64,000 nucleotides of DNA from Phytophthora sp. 'mugwort' (GCA_033558025.1 JAUCEF010000017.1:3224001-3288000); one strand, 5' to 3'. Positions 1-10,855 are shown, numbered from the stretch's first letter. Program-made: numbers and translations. Notes: generated by a model from the letters alone, not told the origin.

Positions 1-1235
1 GTGCCTTCGCGGGACTTCGAGGTAGATTGCAGTTTCCAAGCAATGTAGGTCCATCCCATCCTTATAATATTGGCGAAATGTCATGAACGGCACCGCTCGG
101 CAAACCAGTTTTCACCCGTCAGATTGATGAGGTCAGCCCTTCGATCCATACTTACAGTTAATACAGTTAATACGTTTCGTGGCGTGAACGAAGCCTTCCA
201 AGGATCCGACGCGCATAGCAGATCGGATGCTCATCTTCATCCTTATTAGACCTTTCCTTGTGGAAAAGTTGCCGAATTTGATCAGCGATCCACTCACGAA
301 TAACATTCTCCTTACTAATCCGCAAGTAGTAGATCACGTCGACAAGAATATGTCCCGCCTGGAAGCATCCAACACGACGACGATTTCCATATGCGGCACG
401 ATTTTCGTCTCAATTGCGTCACCACTCCCGGAAACAATCACCGAAATTCGCTAACCACGCTGGCGAAACTGCGACTCGGCACGCGAAGCCACGTCGCCGC
501 CCTCGATCGCGATCCACCTGGTCACCTGCTACCCGGTACAGGGCTCATCGCGCTTTCGTATTGCTGGCACATTGGCAAACAACTACCATGAAACGATCTC
601 CGATACAGATGGCGGAGCATCGTGCTCCTGCAGCAGTAGTAGCTCACTAAGCGTAGCCTTTGTCTCTGTTTGATACGTCATCTGCTTCGTATGTCAATTT
701 GATCCTAACCCCACCGCGTGTGTACATTGCTGGTCTATTCAGTGGCGTTCAATTCCAAGGTTCTCAATTCCCCGTAAGGGGGGGGGGGGGTATACAGCTG
801 TCGAGCACTGAAAAGCATCAGCGCAAAACACGTGGTGATGTATAAGTACGAAGAACGCCGTGTGTGGGGGTATCATGCAACGTGATACCCCTGGGTAAAT
901 CCTTTCGTTCAAGCTTGGCGGCCCCTCCATCTCCCGGCGCGTGGGAAGGTCCTGCTCCCCCCGTTTAATCCTGTTGAGGATTGATGTGTATTGATCCCAA
1001 CGTTGGAGTGCGAGCGTGGGTCATTTATCCCGTGAAGGCACTGAGTACTGGGGATTTTCCCACGTGGTGGGGCTGTCCTATGAATGAGGTTGACCACCAC
1101 ATCCGGCAGTTAGGAAGAAGGACTACCAGACACCAGGAAATAACTAACACGAGCTTCGAGCTCATTTCCGCAAAACACCGACTACCTCACAGGCGGCTTT
1201 TGCTGTCTGCTCGCCAACTAATTACTTCATGAGCT
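1..1235. other. No supported gene; short ORF scraps
   Basis: I see no domain or family match here. Short open frames on both strands lack recognisable motifs. A 13-G run lies at 778-790. It resembles the polypurine stretches next to LTRs elsewhere in the window, but no LTR copy was found beside it. Confidence 0.5.
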
Positions 1236-1590
1236 TTCACTTTGCGAGCGACACAAGCTCGGTTCAAATCCGATCCACCATAACTTTGAATATTTTATTG
1301 TTATAAAGTTTATATATATTTTTAATTATTATTATTATTATATAGTAAAAGTTACTTTTACTAATATTATTCCTAATACTTGGGATATTATACTAAATTT
1401 AAAATTTTCAAATTTATAACTTTTACCAAGTAAGAAATAATTAAATATGATACCTTTAAAAAAAAACATAAACATTTTTCAAACGATAAAAATATTCGTG
1501 ATTATAGTAAAATTATTTAAAAATATAAACAATTTATTTTATGAAATTTAAAATAGTATATAATTACTTTAACCCACGAAAACTACTCAC
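1236..1590 (+). other. AT-rich block with a tRNA-like 3' end; possible nuclear copy of mitochondrial DNA
   Basis: Base composition switches abruptly to very AT-rich from about 1283 to 1590, unlike the roughly balanced DNA around it. Just before the switch, 1250-1283 reads like the 3' part of a tRNA: a T-arm with loop TTCAAAT and a stem pairing at 4 of 5 positions, then CCACCA. The expected 5' half (acceptor strand ATGGTGG) is not found upstream, so it is not a complete tRNA gene. A tRNA tail followed by AT-rich spacer is what oomycete mitochondrial DNA looks like, which suggests a NUMT. A decayed AT-rich repeat is the alternative. Confidence 0.35.
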
Positions 1591-1605
1591 AGCATTCCAA
1601 TATCG

Positions 1606-1731
1606 AGTATTAAACCCGCTGGTAAAATTGGAACTCGCCTTTTACTTACTGTTGTAATTTATTACAAAATAAAATACAACGATAGTGAAAAGGCCAGTTA
1701 GAAAACCAATTTTACCAGCGGGTTTAATACT
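1606..1731. mobile_element. Fold-back (MITE-like) element with 26-bp perfect terminal inverted repeats
   Basis: Bases 1606-1631 and 1706-1731 are perfect reverse complements; the left arm begins AGTATTAAACCCGC. The similarity continues imperfectly inward, so the 126-bp unit can fold into one long hairpin. There is no coding capacity. No convincing target-site duplication is visible. It is probably a non-autonomous DNA transposon of unknown family. Confidence 0.6.
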
Positions 1732-1734
1732 CCG

Positions 1735-2353
1735 TATTACTAATATTTGAAACCTGTAACACTATTTGTAGCAGACTGAGTATTAAATCTAGTATGCTAT
1801 TCTAACGACTGACCTCAGTGATTGTTACTACTAACAATACGCCGCTCTTCGGCGGTTGTCTAAGCTTGGCCGTGTTGCGATACGGCTCTGGTTAGTCCCG
1901 ACACGGTGGAAGACCTCAAAACCAGCAATTTAGGTTCTCAGCACTCGTTGCCACCTACCTGACGTTAGTAAAGACGAGGACGTTGGAGGATGCGCCGAGG
2001 GACAAAATGACTGGACGATAACAAGCAGCAGGAAGCACTACAAGATCCCTCAGAGCACAATGCATGTGTAATAATGCCTCAGTCTCGAATTCGACAAGCA
2101 GGAAGCAAACAGGAGAGGAGAGGACCTAAGTGCAGTATTTTTATTAACATGTTTGTATACATACGCCTCGCCTGACACTTGACCTCGCCGCCGGACGCAG
2201 CTGGCGACCAAGACTAGAACTTAATCACGTCGCCGGCTGAAGCTGACGTTGAGCTACCTGTATATAAAAGGTTTGTGCCCGCTTCGCTCGCTCAAGAGCT
2301 CGCTGCACTACTATGAAAGGCAATCTGTGCTTCGCTCCAGTAGTAATGGTCTC
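1735..2353. other. Intergenic; no gene seen
   Basis: Nothing recognisable is encoded. A TATATAAAAGG stretch at about 2259-2270 looks TATA-like, but no gene begins downstream because the first LTR starts at 2354. Confidence 0.4.
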
Positions 2354-2781
2354 TGTCAGGCCAATAACGGCGTGTCGGTCAGTATGCCTAGTCCATCACC
2401 CTCACGGGCGTGCTGACAGAGCACGCCAGCAGCCTATGCAGCAAGCCACCACGCGCGAGCTGCCTTGGACGGCCAGGATGCGCATGGCATGCAGCCGCCG
2501 AAGATACGTACCTAATGCATACCTGCACAGAACAACTTTAGGAATAAAGAAACGTAGCTTACATTTAGATTAAATAAACAAAGAAGAAAAAAGAAGCTTA
2601 CCCAGTAAGGGAGCGCATGGAGAGCGCGAGGGTGCTTCCATGAGCGCATTCATGTTGCATCTAGCAACGAGATAAACAAATAAATATATTCATTCCAAAA
2701 CGTGCGTCGTTCCCCACAAGTCACAAACACCAAACCTACCTGCTTCCTCCGCCGTACTGCATGTGCCGAGCCGCCCCGACA
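2354..2781 (+). repeat. 5' LTR of the outer gypsy element
   Basis: This region matches 11123-11545 along its length with scattered substitutions and small indels. It begins TGTCAGG and ends CCCCGACA, the usual TG...CA boundaries. The left flank GTCTC is the probable target-site duplication. Confidence 0.85.
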
Positions 2782-2783
2782 TC

Positions 2784-2796
2784 TGGTAGCGGGGGG
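2784..2796 (+). other. Probable tRNA primer-binding site of the outer gypsy element
   Basis: TGGTAGCGGGGGG begins two bases after the 5' LTR. A sequence starting TGG, the complement of a tRNA CCA end, in this position is the standard minus-strand primer site. I did not identify the tRNA. Confidence 0.6.
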
Positions 2797-3363
2797 AATC
2801 CGCGGCTGCGCTATCGTCGCTGTCGATCCGAAAGTGCTGTGGCCGTAAATGGTTGTTCCTTGATTGAACACCCTGCTGCACACTGCGTGTGGTCATAACT
2901 GCAATTTCAGTTTGGGCCAGCATACGCTTATTGGTGCAAATTCGAGGGCTGTTGGTAGTGCCTGACGGGACTCAGCCCCGGTTATTTGCATTTGTTATAA
3001 TTGGAATTGCTGATCTTGAATCTACCCCGTTTGTAAACCAAGCTCCTATTTAGTAGGCGTAATTCTTGACTGGCCGGCAAGTCGGGTGGATCTTAACAAT
3101 CTTGGCCCAGCACTCTCTAATAGTCTCGCTATTCCGGCCCGCTTGGGCTTGTTATGCCTCGAGCAAAACCGTCAGTTGCCCATCAGAAGAGCAAGGAGGC
3201 TCCGTTACTCGGCGAGATCTTGCGTTAGTCGGTCCACGATTCGGGCGTTACAAAGAAAGCGCGGACCTCTACAGGTCTAGTCAAGTCTGGTCGTATCCTA
3301 CAGGCTTCGGTAAATCTCGTCAAATCCCACGGCTGCGAACGTGGCGCAGAGCAACGTCGCAGT

Positions 3364-4190
3364 GTGAGTGTGTTAACCGACGCACAGACGCAACTTCGAC
3401 GCGCCAACCACATCGCTTCGACTGGAATCCAGCGTATACTGCGAGAAATTGAGGTGGGCAAAGAACCTTCGTACTCCAAGTGGAGCGACTCGACGCGTAA
3501 GCGTGCTACGCGCGTTCAGCAAGCCCTGGAAGGTGGATCTTCCTCGCCGAAGGCATTCAAGATGACGAGAAGAAAAATCGTTCGAAACCATAGAAGTACA
3601 TACCTATTCCTTATAACAAGTTCCCCTTTTACCTCCCGTTTCTCTTCAAGGTTTTCGTAAAGTGATCAAACCGAAAGTATCAAGTATGACGGGATCCTGC
3701 ACATCGTATACAGAGCATGATCGCTTCGATCCAGAAGCAGACCGAGATCATTCAGACTCTCACGAACATGAAACAGGTCTCTGAGCTCAAGCTGGAAGGT
3801 ATGAACCTGCCTACGTACAGCGGTACCCTGAACGAGTCGTTTGCTTTATACAACAGCAGATTGACCAGTACTTTCAGGCTAAGAGTATCGTATACAAGAG
3901 GCAGCCCTGAAGAAAGGATGTTGACCCTGTTGTGGTTGGAACGCTGAAGCATGGTGCTGCACACTGGTACGTGGCTGAAATGGACATTTTTGCGAGTGTC
4001 GGCGACTTCTTCATGAAGTTGGAAGCCGGGTTCGTATCCAAGGACCTGCAGGAGCGTCTGCGAGAGCGCATGAACGACTTGAAAGTCCGCAGTTTCAAGG
4101 ACTTCCGGACGATGTTAGCAAGTTTCGCGACTTAGTGATGCAAGTCACAAAGATGGAGGAACTGGATAAAATCAGTTACTTTTTGCGTTT
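3364..4190 (+). pseudogene. gag remnant of the outer gypsy element
   Basis: Broken frames give a Gag-like protein. One segment (3364-3660) is basic. The next (3717-3947) has the motif LPTYSGTLNESFALY, which corresponds to the start of the retrotransposon gag domain in oomycete gypsy elements. The next (3932-4135 and beyond) contains GAAHWY and DLQERLRERMNDLK, typical of the same domain. The segments lie in different frames, so it is a pseudogene. The similarity stops at about 4190, where the sequence switches to the R region of another element. The gag of the inner element is different and starts at 4430. Confidence 0.6.
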
Positions 4191-4373
4191 AGTTTCAGCA
4201 TCAAAGCGAGTATCGTCCTAGGTTTAGGAATACTGACTCTTTGAGTCTCTACCGGTATAACTAGAGTGATCTAAGTCTCTGCGGAGACCTTAGGGGTTAG
4301 GAGAACCACAGCTAAGACTCGGAAAGTCATTCGTCTTCCTCTGACGCACTATGCGACGCATCCCCGTTGCACC
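4191..4373 (+). repeat. R-U5 end of the inner gypsy element (5' LTR without U3)
   Basis: 4191-4277 matches 10769-10855 with a few substitutions. 4278-4373 has no counterpart at the right end, because the right copy stops at the end of the shared block. The first base corresponds to the A of a TCAGTTTT motif in the right copy (10767-10774). This resembles the oomycete initiator consensus TCAYTTYY, so the left copy seems to start at the transcription start. Confidence 0.65.
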
Positions 4374-4385
4374 TGGTATCACTTG
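4374..4385 (+). other. Probable primer-binding site of the inner gypsy element
   Basis: TGGTATCACTTG follows the U5-like segment. Its first eight bases match the common initiator-methionine tRNA primer site TGGTATCA(GAGC). Confidence 0.55.
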
Positions 4386-4429
4386 TATTCAATCCCGCAC
4401 CTGAGTCTTAGGACTATTCCTCGGTAAGG

Positions 4430-5462
4430 ATGGAGGAAACAGCGATTTCTAACCTGTCACAGAGCCAGCAAGACGCGCTGAAGAAGCTTATGTCTTTGTT
4501 CGGCCCTGAGGACATAATGAGTTTTGCTTCTCAAGGACCGGACGCGGTGAACGCGCGTCTGGAGGCGTTTTCAAGCTACAAGAATGCTCTGATGGCCACA
4601 TCCAACAGAGGATGTCGGCGTCTGCACCAACGTTGACGACATCGCAGGATGGGACCTCCCGGCCTAAACCGCTCATCGTGAGCGTCAAGACTTCGAAGGA
4701 AAGGAGGGGGAGAACCTCATGTTGTGCATCCGTGAGATCATAATGACGATGGGATCGGCCCTTCTCCGTACTGAGCAACAGCGCGTGACGCTAGCGATCT
4801 CGAAGCTCGGACGCCGATCACGAGAATGGGCACTCACGTGCGGAACGTCGGTGGACGCGGCCTTCCCCAGCTGGGAAGAGCTGAAACTCCAGCTTTCGCA
4901 AGTGTTTGATCCACCTAATCAGGCGCGCCGCTTGAAGTCACGCTTTCTGAGTACCCGCCAGGGTAAGAAGGACTTGGTGGACTTCGTCCAGGAGTTGCGA
5001 ACTCTGATCGCCGGCATGGCGGCCGATCCTCTGCCAGAGACAATGACTGTGGCAGTCTTTATGGAGGGCCTCCGCACTGGCGTGGCCAGGACGGAAGTCT
5101 TCCGCACTCACCCTTCCTCTTTCGAAGAGGCCGTGAGAGTGGCGTTGAACGCCAAGTTCAACGTTAAGTCGTCTCGACTTAGCTGGACTGTTGCTAACGC
5201 TACTCCGTCCGACAGACCGGTCCCAATGGACCTCAGCTACACTGAAGATGAGGAATCTGAGCTTCATGCTGCCGAACAGTGTATGGGTGTTCGTCGGTGC
5301 TTCATCTGCCGAAGCACCACCCATTTGAGCGCAACCTGCCCGTCGCGCAGGTCGCGTCAAGCTGCTACGAGCTTTCGCTCTGCATCGAGCAAAGCCATCG
5401 GCTCGTCGCGGAGAAACGGCGACACTCAGTATGCGCGGGACGCCCTGCTGGGGAAGAACTGA
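4430..5462 (+). pseudogene. gag of the inner gypsy element (frameshifted)
   Basis: The first segment (4430-4636) is a hydrophilic Gag N-terminus. After a frameshift near 4610 the main segment (to 5462) carries the retrotransposon gag domain, including a WEELKLQLSQVF stretch and a KKDLVDFVQELRTL stretch. It ends in one zinc knuckle, seen as CFICRSTTHLSATC, a slightly altered CCHC motif of nucleocapsid type. Gag would assemble virus-like particles around the element RNA. The first half is not in frame with the second, so no full Gag can be made. The family assignment is by recognition. Confidence 0.75.
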
Positions 5463-5529
5463 GTTCTGGTGAGCCTCATGGAGGTGGAGGGCAACAGGGC
5501 CCAGCCCCGGAGAGAACCGTATCCTCTTA

Positions 5530-5910
5530 CACGGAACGTGTATGCAAGCCGAGCTTGCTCGTCGTTGAGGCGACGGTGAAGGGCTCTGAGAAGCCATGGA
5601 TCATATTGATCGATTCCGGAGCGTCGGGCAATTACGCTCGACGCTCCACGATGGAAGGAAGTCAGCAATATGCTGAGGCGCTCCGGAAGCGCAGGAGTGA
5701 CATCATCACTGTTCGCCTAGCGACGGGGACCCGTGTCACGCTGCCTAAGGTTCCTGTGAGCCTGGGCTGAAGTTTCTCGACTTCGATAGCGTGGAACGCT
5801 GTCTGGTCCTGGACCTGGATTCGAGGTACGACCTCATCCTGGGCATGGCATGGTTGGAACGCCATGAGCCATGGATTGATTGGAGGTCGAAGACCTTGGG
5901 CGCACGCGCT
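5530..5910 (+). pseudogene. Aspartic protease domain of the inner gypsy pol
   Basis: The frame running to 5770 has ILIDSGASGNYAR, in which DSGA is the retropepsin active-site motif. After a stop and frame change, downstream sequence reads DLILGMAWLERHEPWIDW, the conserved end of oomycete gypsy proteases. The enzyme would cut Gag-Pol into mature parts. A stop at 5768-5770 and the frame change inactivate it. Confidence 0.75.
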
Positions 5911-6127
5911 TTACTCCTGGTGGAGCTTTGGTGAGCCACCCACCTCTGCTAGGAAGCAAAAACGCTTTTGGCGCGGGCACTGGGCCGAGTCAGTTAATCT
6001 TTCGTCTTCGACACCTTTAGTGTCTACAAGTGCTGGACATCGGAGTATCCGAACTTGTAGACACTGAAGGTATAGAGGGCAACGTCCCGAGCAGTGCTCG
6101 TGGGCTGTTACTGGGGCGGAGGTAACC

Positions 6128-6430
6128 CGCTGGGCGACACGGTGACATGTGGCATGTCAACGACACTCGTCACGATGACGGGGTGTCGTTACACGCCATG
6201 CGTGGCGTGGCCGGCAGTATGCCCGGGCAACAAGGCCACCGGCCTCAGGATGCATGTGGGGTGGCAGGCAATCCACTGGGTGACCGACGTCATGTTGATA
6301 TTGGTCACGACGGTGACACTCATCACGACGACGAGTTGTCGCTACACCCCATGCGTGGTGTGGCCGGCCGTGGGCCGGGCCATCAAGGCCGAGGGCCCAG
6401 TGATGGAGGTGACGTGGCACGTTATTCCCG
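6128..6430 (+). repeat. Two tandem copies of about 152 bp between protease and reverse transcriptase
   Basis: The segment from about 6128 resembles the one from about 6280: both run from a TGGGYGAC stretch through CACGAYGACG...GTCGYTACAC to ATGCGTGGYGTGGCCGGC. In one frame it encodes a His/Asp-rich peptide repeated twice (cores DDGVSLHAMRGVAG and DDELSLHPMRGVAG). It lies in the poorly conserved linker of pol. Confidence 0.55.
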
Positions 6431-6748
6431 GGGTGGAGAGTGCGAGCATCGTAGCTCTGCGATTGTTGTCGGTCAAAACATACCAGTCTCGGGTAAGACG
6501 CGCACGGTGCAAGCACCTGGAGACGCAGCTGATGTGCCTGCTAGAACCTCTCCGAGGCAAACAGTCTCAGCGGGGAGAAGGCTACGACGCCGAGTGTCAC
6601 CCATGAGACGCAGGGCATCTGATGTGTCTAGCATGATGAGTGAAGAGACGCCTGGTGATAGCGAGCAGCTATATACATTCGTCAACGGTGTGACAGGGGA
6701 AGTCGATGGCGATATCAGTCTCGAGACTATGTCCACTGCGGCGCTCTG

Positions 6749-8275
6749 GTGGAGCTGGACGAGATGTCCATTGCCGAGTTCGGCGACGCCTTGAAGGCCG
6801 GCGAGTTAGCCGAGTGGGTCATCCTACGACCTGAAGAGGAGTTAAACTCGTCGTCGCTTTTGGATAAAGCAGTCCTTGAGGACACCAAGAAGGCGCTGAA
6901 TGCACGGGCAGAATCCTCGATCCTCAAGGACACCTCGGATCCGTACTACCCTTTGGTGAAGGAGTATCAAGACGTAGTCTAGAAAGAACCTCCCACGAGG
7001 CTACCTCCAGATCGGGGTGTACGTCATGAGATTGACCTGATTTTTGGAACCAAATACTGCGTGTCAAGGCAGTGACCTCTGCCACGAAAAATGTAACGTC
7101 ATTGACGCGTTCTTCGGTGCTAAGCACGAGGCGGGTATGGTGCGCGAGAGCAAGTCTCCACACTCAACGCCTACGTTTTGTGTCACAGAGCCGAATGGCA
7201 AGTGGCGATTCGTTCATGCTTTTAATAAGCTCAACGCGGCCACTATTCCGGCGCAGACGCCTAATCCTAGGAAGTACGTTCTCCAGAACAACATGACGGG
7301 TACGGGGTACATTGCCCTCGACTTGGTCGATGGATACTATTAATTGCTCATGCGAGCAAACGATATTCCGCTTACGGCGGTCAGCACTGAGCGGTATGCT
7401 GTAGGGGTGGCTAGTAATACACCAAGGGCTAACGCGCCTGCGACATTCAATCGTCTTGTGACGCAACTATTCAGTCCCCACAGGGCGTATGTCCAGACAT
7501 ACTTCGACGACATATTCGTTCACAGTCGTGCGGAGCACGGAAAGCCTGATGTGGAGAACCACAATGAGCACCAGCGAGCGGTGCTCGAGTGCATGCGCAC
7601 ACAAATTGTATGCCAACGTTGTCATTGGGAAACGAGACCATCGAGCGGATCCTGCTAAGGTCAAGGCCATTGTAGACTGGCCGGTTCCAAAGGACCAGAA
7701 ATACTTACGGAAGCGGCTTGGCCAATTACTTGCACAAGTACAGCAAGACTATGCTGAGATGGCAAGGCCACTGTCCAATGTCCTTAAGAAGGATGTGGAC
7801 TGGTGTTGAGCCGCCAGACATCAAACGGCTTTTGAAGCCATTAAGGAGAGTCTCCTTCCGGCGCCGATCCTGACGCTGCCAGATCCTGATCGTCCTTTCA
7901 ATGTCGTCTGTGGCGCGTCGGACTTTGCCATCGGAAGTGCTCGGTTGCAAGCAGACACTGAAGGGCGTGAACGCGTGATCGCGTTTAAATCTCGCCAGCT
8001 TAGGGCTGCTGAGAAGAATTATCCAGTTCATGACAAAGAGCTACTTGCGATGAAGTATGAGCTCGTCAAATTCAGGGTTCAACTACTCGGCTCCAAGCCG
8101 TTTGTGATCTACACTGATCGTGCGTCGCTACGCACGGCGACGCAGACGCCTCATCTCTCAGAGAATTGCCCGTTGATTCTCCTTCTTTGCGGAGTACAAC
8201 GTCGAGGTGAAGTATGTGCCTGGCAGGCAGAACGTCTTGGTCGATGCGTTATCACGCAGGTCCGACTATGAGATC
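6749..8275 (+). pseudogene. Reverse transcriptase and RNase H of the inner gypsy pol
   Basis: Pieces in several frames give the Ty3/gypsy RT in order: RLPPDRGVRHEIDL before the domain (about 6990), KSPHSTPTFCVTEPNGKWRF (about 7150), ALDLVDGYY (about 7315), NAPATFNRLVTQLF (about 7430) and the catalytic YFDDIFVHS (about 7500). RNase H follows at 7880-8270, with RPFNVVCGASDFAIGSA, where the usual D of VCDASD is replaced by G, then VIAFKSRQLRAAEKNY and VIYTDRASLRTA. Several stops and frameshifts separate these blocks. The enzyme would copy element RNA into DNA, but the substitution at a catalytic Asp and the broken frames show it is dead. Confidence 0.85.
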
Positions 8276-8279
8276 GCTC

Positions 8280-9481
8280 ACGTCACGATGGTGACTTCGT
8301 CTGTGACAGACTTGATCCGCGCTGCGCACGAGGCTACATCGATACACTCTCGATGATGGCCTATTGTACTACGGTAATGGTCTAGAAGACACCCCACGTG
8401 TCGTGCGTGGTTCCTCACGAAGAGGATCTCAACTATCGTATCATCTATGAGGCACATGATACCCCACTTGGGGGTCATCTCGGTCGAGAAAAGACCTACC
8501 TCTCGGTGAGTTCCAACTACTGGTAGCCGAAGCTTTACAAGTGGGTCAGTTCGTATGTACGCACGTGTAAGACTGTAAGATGTATCAACGGGTTAAACCC
8601 TCGCCATACTCGGCTGCTCCGTTGGCCAGCTTGCCTGTACCCACGGGATGTTTGCAATCCATGAGTACGGACTTTGTGTTCGGCCTGCCACGGGATGCGG
8701 CGGGCACACGGGCTTCGTGGTCTTTGTCGACCGTTTGAGCAAGATGGTTCATTTAGCGACGGTGCCGGACTCTATCGATGGAGAAGGAACAGCCACGATG
8801 TCCTTAGATCGTGTCTTTCGACAGCATGGTCTGCCAGAGGCAATTATCTCGGATCTAGATCTCCGTTTCACGAGTAAGTTTTGTACGTCGGACTTTAAGG
8901 TGCCCGGCACTCGACTCGACATGCCCACAGCGGACCATCCGCAGACCGATGGTCAGACTGAACGCGTGAATCGCGTAGTCGAAGCCATGCTTCGGAGCGT
9001 CTGTGCAGACAGACCCAAGCAATGGAGCTCGATGCTCCCACTCGTTGAGTTTGCATTGAACAATGTGGTACATGTTTCAACTGGTTTCACCTGTTCTATG
9101 TGAACGGTCTCAGTCACCCTCGCATCCCGTTGACGCTACCACTCCGTGGTTCAGGGCTTGGTGGTGGGGGGAATAGCCGAAGGGCTCGCTGTTGTCAGCC
9201 CTGTTGCGGTTTGCAACCAAGTTGACGCGTTCTTGTCAACGCGTTTGAATGTCTTAAGACATGTACGCGACGCGATGGCTGAGAGCAAAGACGTTCAGAA
9301 GGAACAGTCGGATGCCAGAGGCAAAGGAAATGTGGAAGCGTTTAAGGTCGGTGACCAAGTTTTATTAAGCATGAAGAACCTACCTACACATGCACGCTCT
9401 GCAGTCTTTAAGACAAAGTTGCGCTCGCGCTTCATCGGACCTTTCAAGGTCGTGGCCAAGAAGGGCATTGTACACGCTTAA
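8280..9481 (+). pseudogene. Integrase of the inner gypsy pol
   Basis: An H-H-C-C zinc-binding region is recognisable near 8400-8590 (AHDTPLGGHLGREKTYLS, then a degraded Cys pair). The catalytic core runs in an open frame at 8648-9103, with GHTGFVVFVDRLSKMVHLA, FRQHGLPEAIISD (second catalytic Asp) and ADHPQTDGQTERVNRVVE (catalytic Glu). The C-terminal part (9146-9481) has the GPY/F-type motif RSRFIGPFKVVAKK. Frames change between these blocks and stops intervene. Integrase would insert element cDNA into the genome. Confidence 0.85.
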
Positions 9482-10193
9482 TCTTCCGAAGAAGATGCGT
9501 ACACACCCTGTGTTCTACGTAGGTTTCCTCAAGTTTGATCGGGACCCGGCTCAGGTGCGGAGGCGTTGGCGCCTCGGAGCCCAGTCGGGGCGCAGACGAC
9601 GCCACGGGTAGTGTCTGCTGGCCAGAACGCTGCAGGCGCACAAAGAGGTCCCTCGGACCACGAAGCTCGACGAGCTGCTGTCCGCGCCAGAGCCACCACG
9701 CGGCGCGCAAATGAGTCTGCAGACTCCAACCAGTCGACTCGCTGATGAACAGCTTCGAGTTCGTCAACTGGATGAGAGCGATGCTCATCCGCATCGCGGA
9801 ACTACGCGTGGTGATCCCATACCAAAGTTTGAAGCGACTCCAGCTTCACCTGACGCGCAGCGCGAGGGTCCAGCAGACCGGAGGCCGCCTCCACCATTGC
9901 TCGATGAGCAGGGAGAACTCCACTATCATGTGGAACGCCTAGTGGCGCGGCGTCGCCGCGAAGTTCGAATCCAGTACCTTGTGAAGTGGAGAGAATATCC
10001 CCACCCACAGAACTCATGGGAGTATGAGGTGCCCCTCCTGCAAGACTGCCCTGACGTCGTCGACGGTTTTGATCGTCGCGATCGGCATGGCCCCGAGGGC
10101 CAGCGACTACTGCGTCAGTCGCCACGAGTTTCCCGGCACCAGCTCGGGATGAGCAAGGTCAACCTGAGGGCTTCTGACCTGGCCTTGGGATAA
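9482..10193 (+). pseudogene. Chromodomain tail of the inner gypsy pol
   Basis: The linker begins with LPKKMRTHPVFYVGFLKF, the usual end of the integrase. The open frame 9711-10193 then carries a chromodomain, with YHVERLVARRRREVRIQYL followed by VKWREYPHPQNSWEYEV. In chromoviruses this module binds histone marks and directs integration. The frame is intact to its stop at 10193, but it is cut off from upstream pol by stops. Confidence 0.75.
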
Positions 10194-10537
10194 GTAGCCA
10201 GCATGTCACAAACGTGAGAACGGCAAGCTGCGGGAGCGGATGTACATGGTGCATTAGATCCAGAGGAGCGAGACAGCGAGGCCTGTGACCGCTAGAAGTT
10301 GACGTCGTCGGCGGTGTCCAAGACACATTTGGGTTGGACCCAGACGATATTGGTCTTTGGTGGAATCGAACCACAGACCTTGCGCTTATGAAGCGAGTGC
10401 TGCTAGCTGGGTTGAAGGCCACGAGCTGTGTGCATGAGGATGTCGTCATGGGTGGTTGAACGCTCTTGGAGCGGAGTGTCCGTGGTCAAAACCACAGGAC
10501 GTGTACCCTCGTGGATAAGGTGTGTCCCCGGTTTAGT

Positions 10538-10551
10538 GGGGGGGGGGGGGG
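10538..10551 (+). other. 14-G polypurine tract before the U3 of the inner gypsy element
   Basis: A run of 14 G immediately precedes TAACGGGGTTACACG, where the U3-like end begins. Its position between the pol stop and the LTR-like sequence fits a plus-strand primer. Long G runs are also prone to length error in sequencing. Confidence 0.6.
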
Positions 10552-10855
10552 TAACGGGGTTACACGAAGGTAGCACGAAGTGTAGCCATGCTACGCGTCA
10601 CCTTGCAGCAAGTGGTACTTGGTACTACGTGGATTAACAGGATTTTAGTACATGGCCACTGGGCCACTCGATATGCATTTGACTAGGTTTAACTATGGTA
10701 TATAGTTAGAGTCATACATTTACACCACAAGGCGGCTTTGCCGCACATAAGCAAACAAGTAATAGTTCAGTTTTAGCATCAAACAGAGTATCGTCCTAGG
10801 TTTAGGAATACTAACTCTTTGAGTCTCTAGTGGTATAACTAGAGGGATCTAAGTC
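10552..10855 (+). repeat. U3-R end of the inner gypsy element (3' LTR without U5)
   Basis: About 304 bp. The last 87 bp (10769-10855) repeat 4191-4277. The first 217 bp have no counterpart at the left end. TCAGTTTT at 10767-10774 resembles the oomycete initiator. The sequence passes directly into the outer element's chromodomain frame at 10856, with no poly(A) tract. Confidence 0.65.

Larger units (their letters stand above)
4191..10855 (+). mobile_element. Inner Ty3/gypsy (chromodomain) element with RNA-like ends (R-U5 ... U3-R)
   Basis: The segment is bounded by an 87-bp direct repeat (4191-4277 and 10769-10855). On the left the repeat continues into about 96 bp that read like U5 and then a primer-binding site. 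On the right it is preceded by a polypurine tract and about 217 bp that read like U3. The left copy therefore lacks U3 and the right copy lacks U5. Between them lie gag, protease, reverse transcriptase, RNase H, integrase and a chromodomain in the Ty3/gypsy order, all on the plus strand and all broken by frameshifts and stops. Both outer junctions abut parts of the outer gypsy element, and I see no target-site duplication. This layout equals that of the genomic RNA. Confidence 0.75.

Noticed and set aside
1250..1283. Complete tRNA gene
   Set aside because: Only a T-arm and 3' acceptor strand are seen; the 5' half and anticodon arm cannot be found upstream.
6094..6794. Two overlapping frames of 170 and 215 codons
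   Set aside because: They fall in the repeat-rich pol linker and continue into pol frames; not separate genes.
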